Shown: piece by piece, positions 4,996-5,693 of the stretch | How the letters are laid out: each line of letters starts with the position of its first letter | Position numbering within the stretch: the first letter of the stretch is position 1 | Source: Ignavibacteriaceae bacterium | GTDB taxonomy: Bacteria; Bacteroidota; Ignavibacteria; Ignavibacteriales; Ignavibacteriaceae | Direction of reading: 5' to 3' | NCBI GenBank assembly: GCA_026193755.1 | Contig: JAPHUI010000236.1 | Coordinates: 1 to 5,693 of the forward strand | Length of the DNA: 5,693 nt | Notes under the pieces: model-generated | Database searches by the model: none | Seen by the model: only the letters and a program-made list of their open reading frames with translations | What the model was told of the DNA's origin: nothing | Program-made: the position numbers and the translations under genes

Positions 4996-5693
4996 AATCC
5001 GAGTTCTTTCTTCATCACCATCAAAGATTCGGAAATAGAATGAGGCTTGTATCCCAATTCCGTTTCAGCTTTGAGAGTCCAGAGCCCCGATTTTAATGGT
5101 CTTCGAGCGGGCTGGTTAAGTTCTTCTGTGGTAATTGGTGTTATCAGGTTTCTATCGAGTTTAAAATAATCAGCAATCCGGTTTGTGAATTCAAGACGTG
5201 ATAAAAATTCTTTTCCGCCAATATTATAAATACCTGTCTTTTTAAATTCAATTATTTTATTTATAGCTTGTACAAGATCATCAATAAATGTGGGATTATT
5301 AATTTGATCTTTTACAATTCTTATTCTTTCTTTTTTTGTTAAAGAATTAATTACCCATCGCACAAAATCAGGTCGACTGTTACGGGCAAAACCGTATAAA
5401 ACGTTCGTTCGTAAAATTGTAAACAAAGTTCCGCTAATTTTTAGTGCATTCTCACTCGCGAGTTTTGTTCTTCCATAATAACCTATTGGATTTGGAAGAT
5501 CATTTTCATGGTAGGGACCATTCTTCCCGTCAAAAATGTAATCTGTTGAAATGTGAATAATCTGGGCATCGATTGCTCTTGCTGCTTCTGCAATATACTC
5601 TACACCTTTTACATTTATCTTCCACGCGTCTTCGCGCATTTTTTCGCTGAGGTCTACATTCGTAAATGCTGCCGTATGAATTATAAAATCCGG
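4992..5693 (-). CDS. dTDP-4-dehydrorhamnose reductase-like SDR enzyme (partial, 5' end outside window)
   Basis: The frame stays open to the right edge and reads PDFIIHTAAFTNVDLSEK before the first internal Met (5639), matching the core of RmlD-type proteins. The gene therefore starts outside the window and 233 residues of its C-terminal part are seen. Visible motifs of the extended short-chain dehydrogenase fold are HTAA, HISTDYIFDG (catalytic Thr/Ser region) and YYGRTK, with Tyr and Lys in the YxxxK catalytic pair. Further on come the RmlD-like DQINNPTFIDDL and the ARRPLKSGL segment. The missing part would hold the N-terminal GxxGxxG nucleotide-binding loop. Enzymes of this family reduce dTDP-4-dehydro-rhamnose with NAD(P)H for surface polysaccharide. 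Relatives such as MAT2B-type proteins share the fold, so the exact substrate is not certain. It is translationally coupled to the following HAD phosphatase gene. Confidence 0.9.
   Translation of the reverse strand, partial: PDFIIHTAAFTNVDLSEKMREDAWKINVKGVEYIAEAARAIDAQIIHISTDYIFDGKNGPYHENDLPNPIGYYGRTKLASENALKISGTLFTILRTNVLYGFARNSRPDFVRWVINSLTKKERIRIVKDQINNPTFIDDLVQAINKIIEFKKTGIYNIGGKEFLSRLEFTNRIADYFKLDRNLITPITTEELNQPARRPLKSGLWTLKAETELGYKPHSISESLMVMKKELGL

Noticed and set aside
4992..5639. Start of the reductase at the Met at 5639
   Set aside because: The frame is open upstream to the window edge and encodes conserved family sequence (PDFIIHTAAFTNVD), so this Met is internal.

Overview
The window is AT-rich with short intergenic gaps. 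All six protein genes supported here and the one tRNA lie on the minus strand. The gene content is an ECF sigma factor with a membrane anti-sigma factor carrying HEAT-like repeats, a secreted DUF4097-type beta-solenoid protein, and an SDR sugar reductase next to a HAD-IIA phosphatase. Together with the base composition this suggests a member of the Bacteroidota/Ignavibacteria (FCB) group. That placement is an inference from gene style; no marker gene in the window proves it.

Read in the direction of transcription (high to low coordinates) there are three blocks. The first is a sugar/phosphatase pair: a dTDP-4-dehydrorhamnose-reductase-like SDR enzyme, cut by the right window edge and running to 4992, overlaps by 4 bp (ATGA) with a HAD-IIA phosphatase (4995-4207). 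The second is a tight three-gene stress-response-type operon: ECF sigma factor (4132-3548), zinc-motif anti-sigma factor with one membrane helix and a HEAT-like C-terminal domain (3526-2573), and a secreted DUF4097-type protein (2571-1435) built from a regular 18-residue repeat. The gaps are 21 bp and 1 bp, and an ECF-type promoter candidate sits just upstream of the sigma gene, consistent with autoregulation. The third block is looser: an intergenic stretch with a GC-rich hairpin (1321-1349), tRNA-Arg(CCU) (1126-1053), a secreted 168-residue protein of unknown function (1003-497), and a regulatory-looking intergenic region of about 340 bp. That region leads to a 37-codon gene (154-41) for a TatA-like single-pass membrane microprotein.

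The intergenic DNA between 155 and 496 holds a terminator-like hairpin, a TATAAT-bearing promoter candidate, and an imperfect stem-loop that would start a few nucleotides after the predicted transcription start. It also holds two copies of a short AT-rich motif whose third copy lies upstream of the tRNA.

The working model for the central operon is that the anti-sigma factor holds the sigma factor at the membrane. An envelope signal, possibly sensed by the extracytoplasmic HEAT-like domain, releases it, and the sigma factor then raises its own operon including the secreted solenoid protein. This is inference from domain order and spacing. The least expected items are the TatA-like microprotein with its structured leader and the HEAT-bearing anti-sigma factor paired with a solenoid protein.
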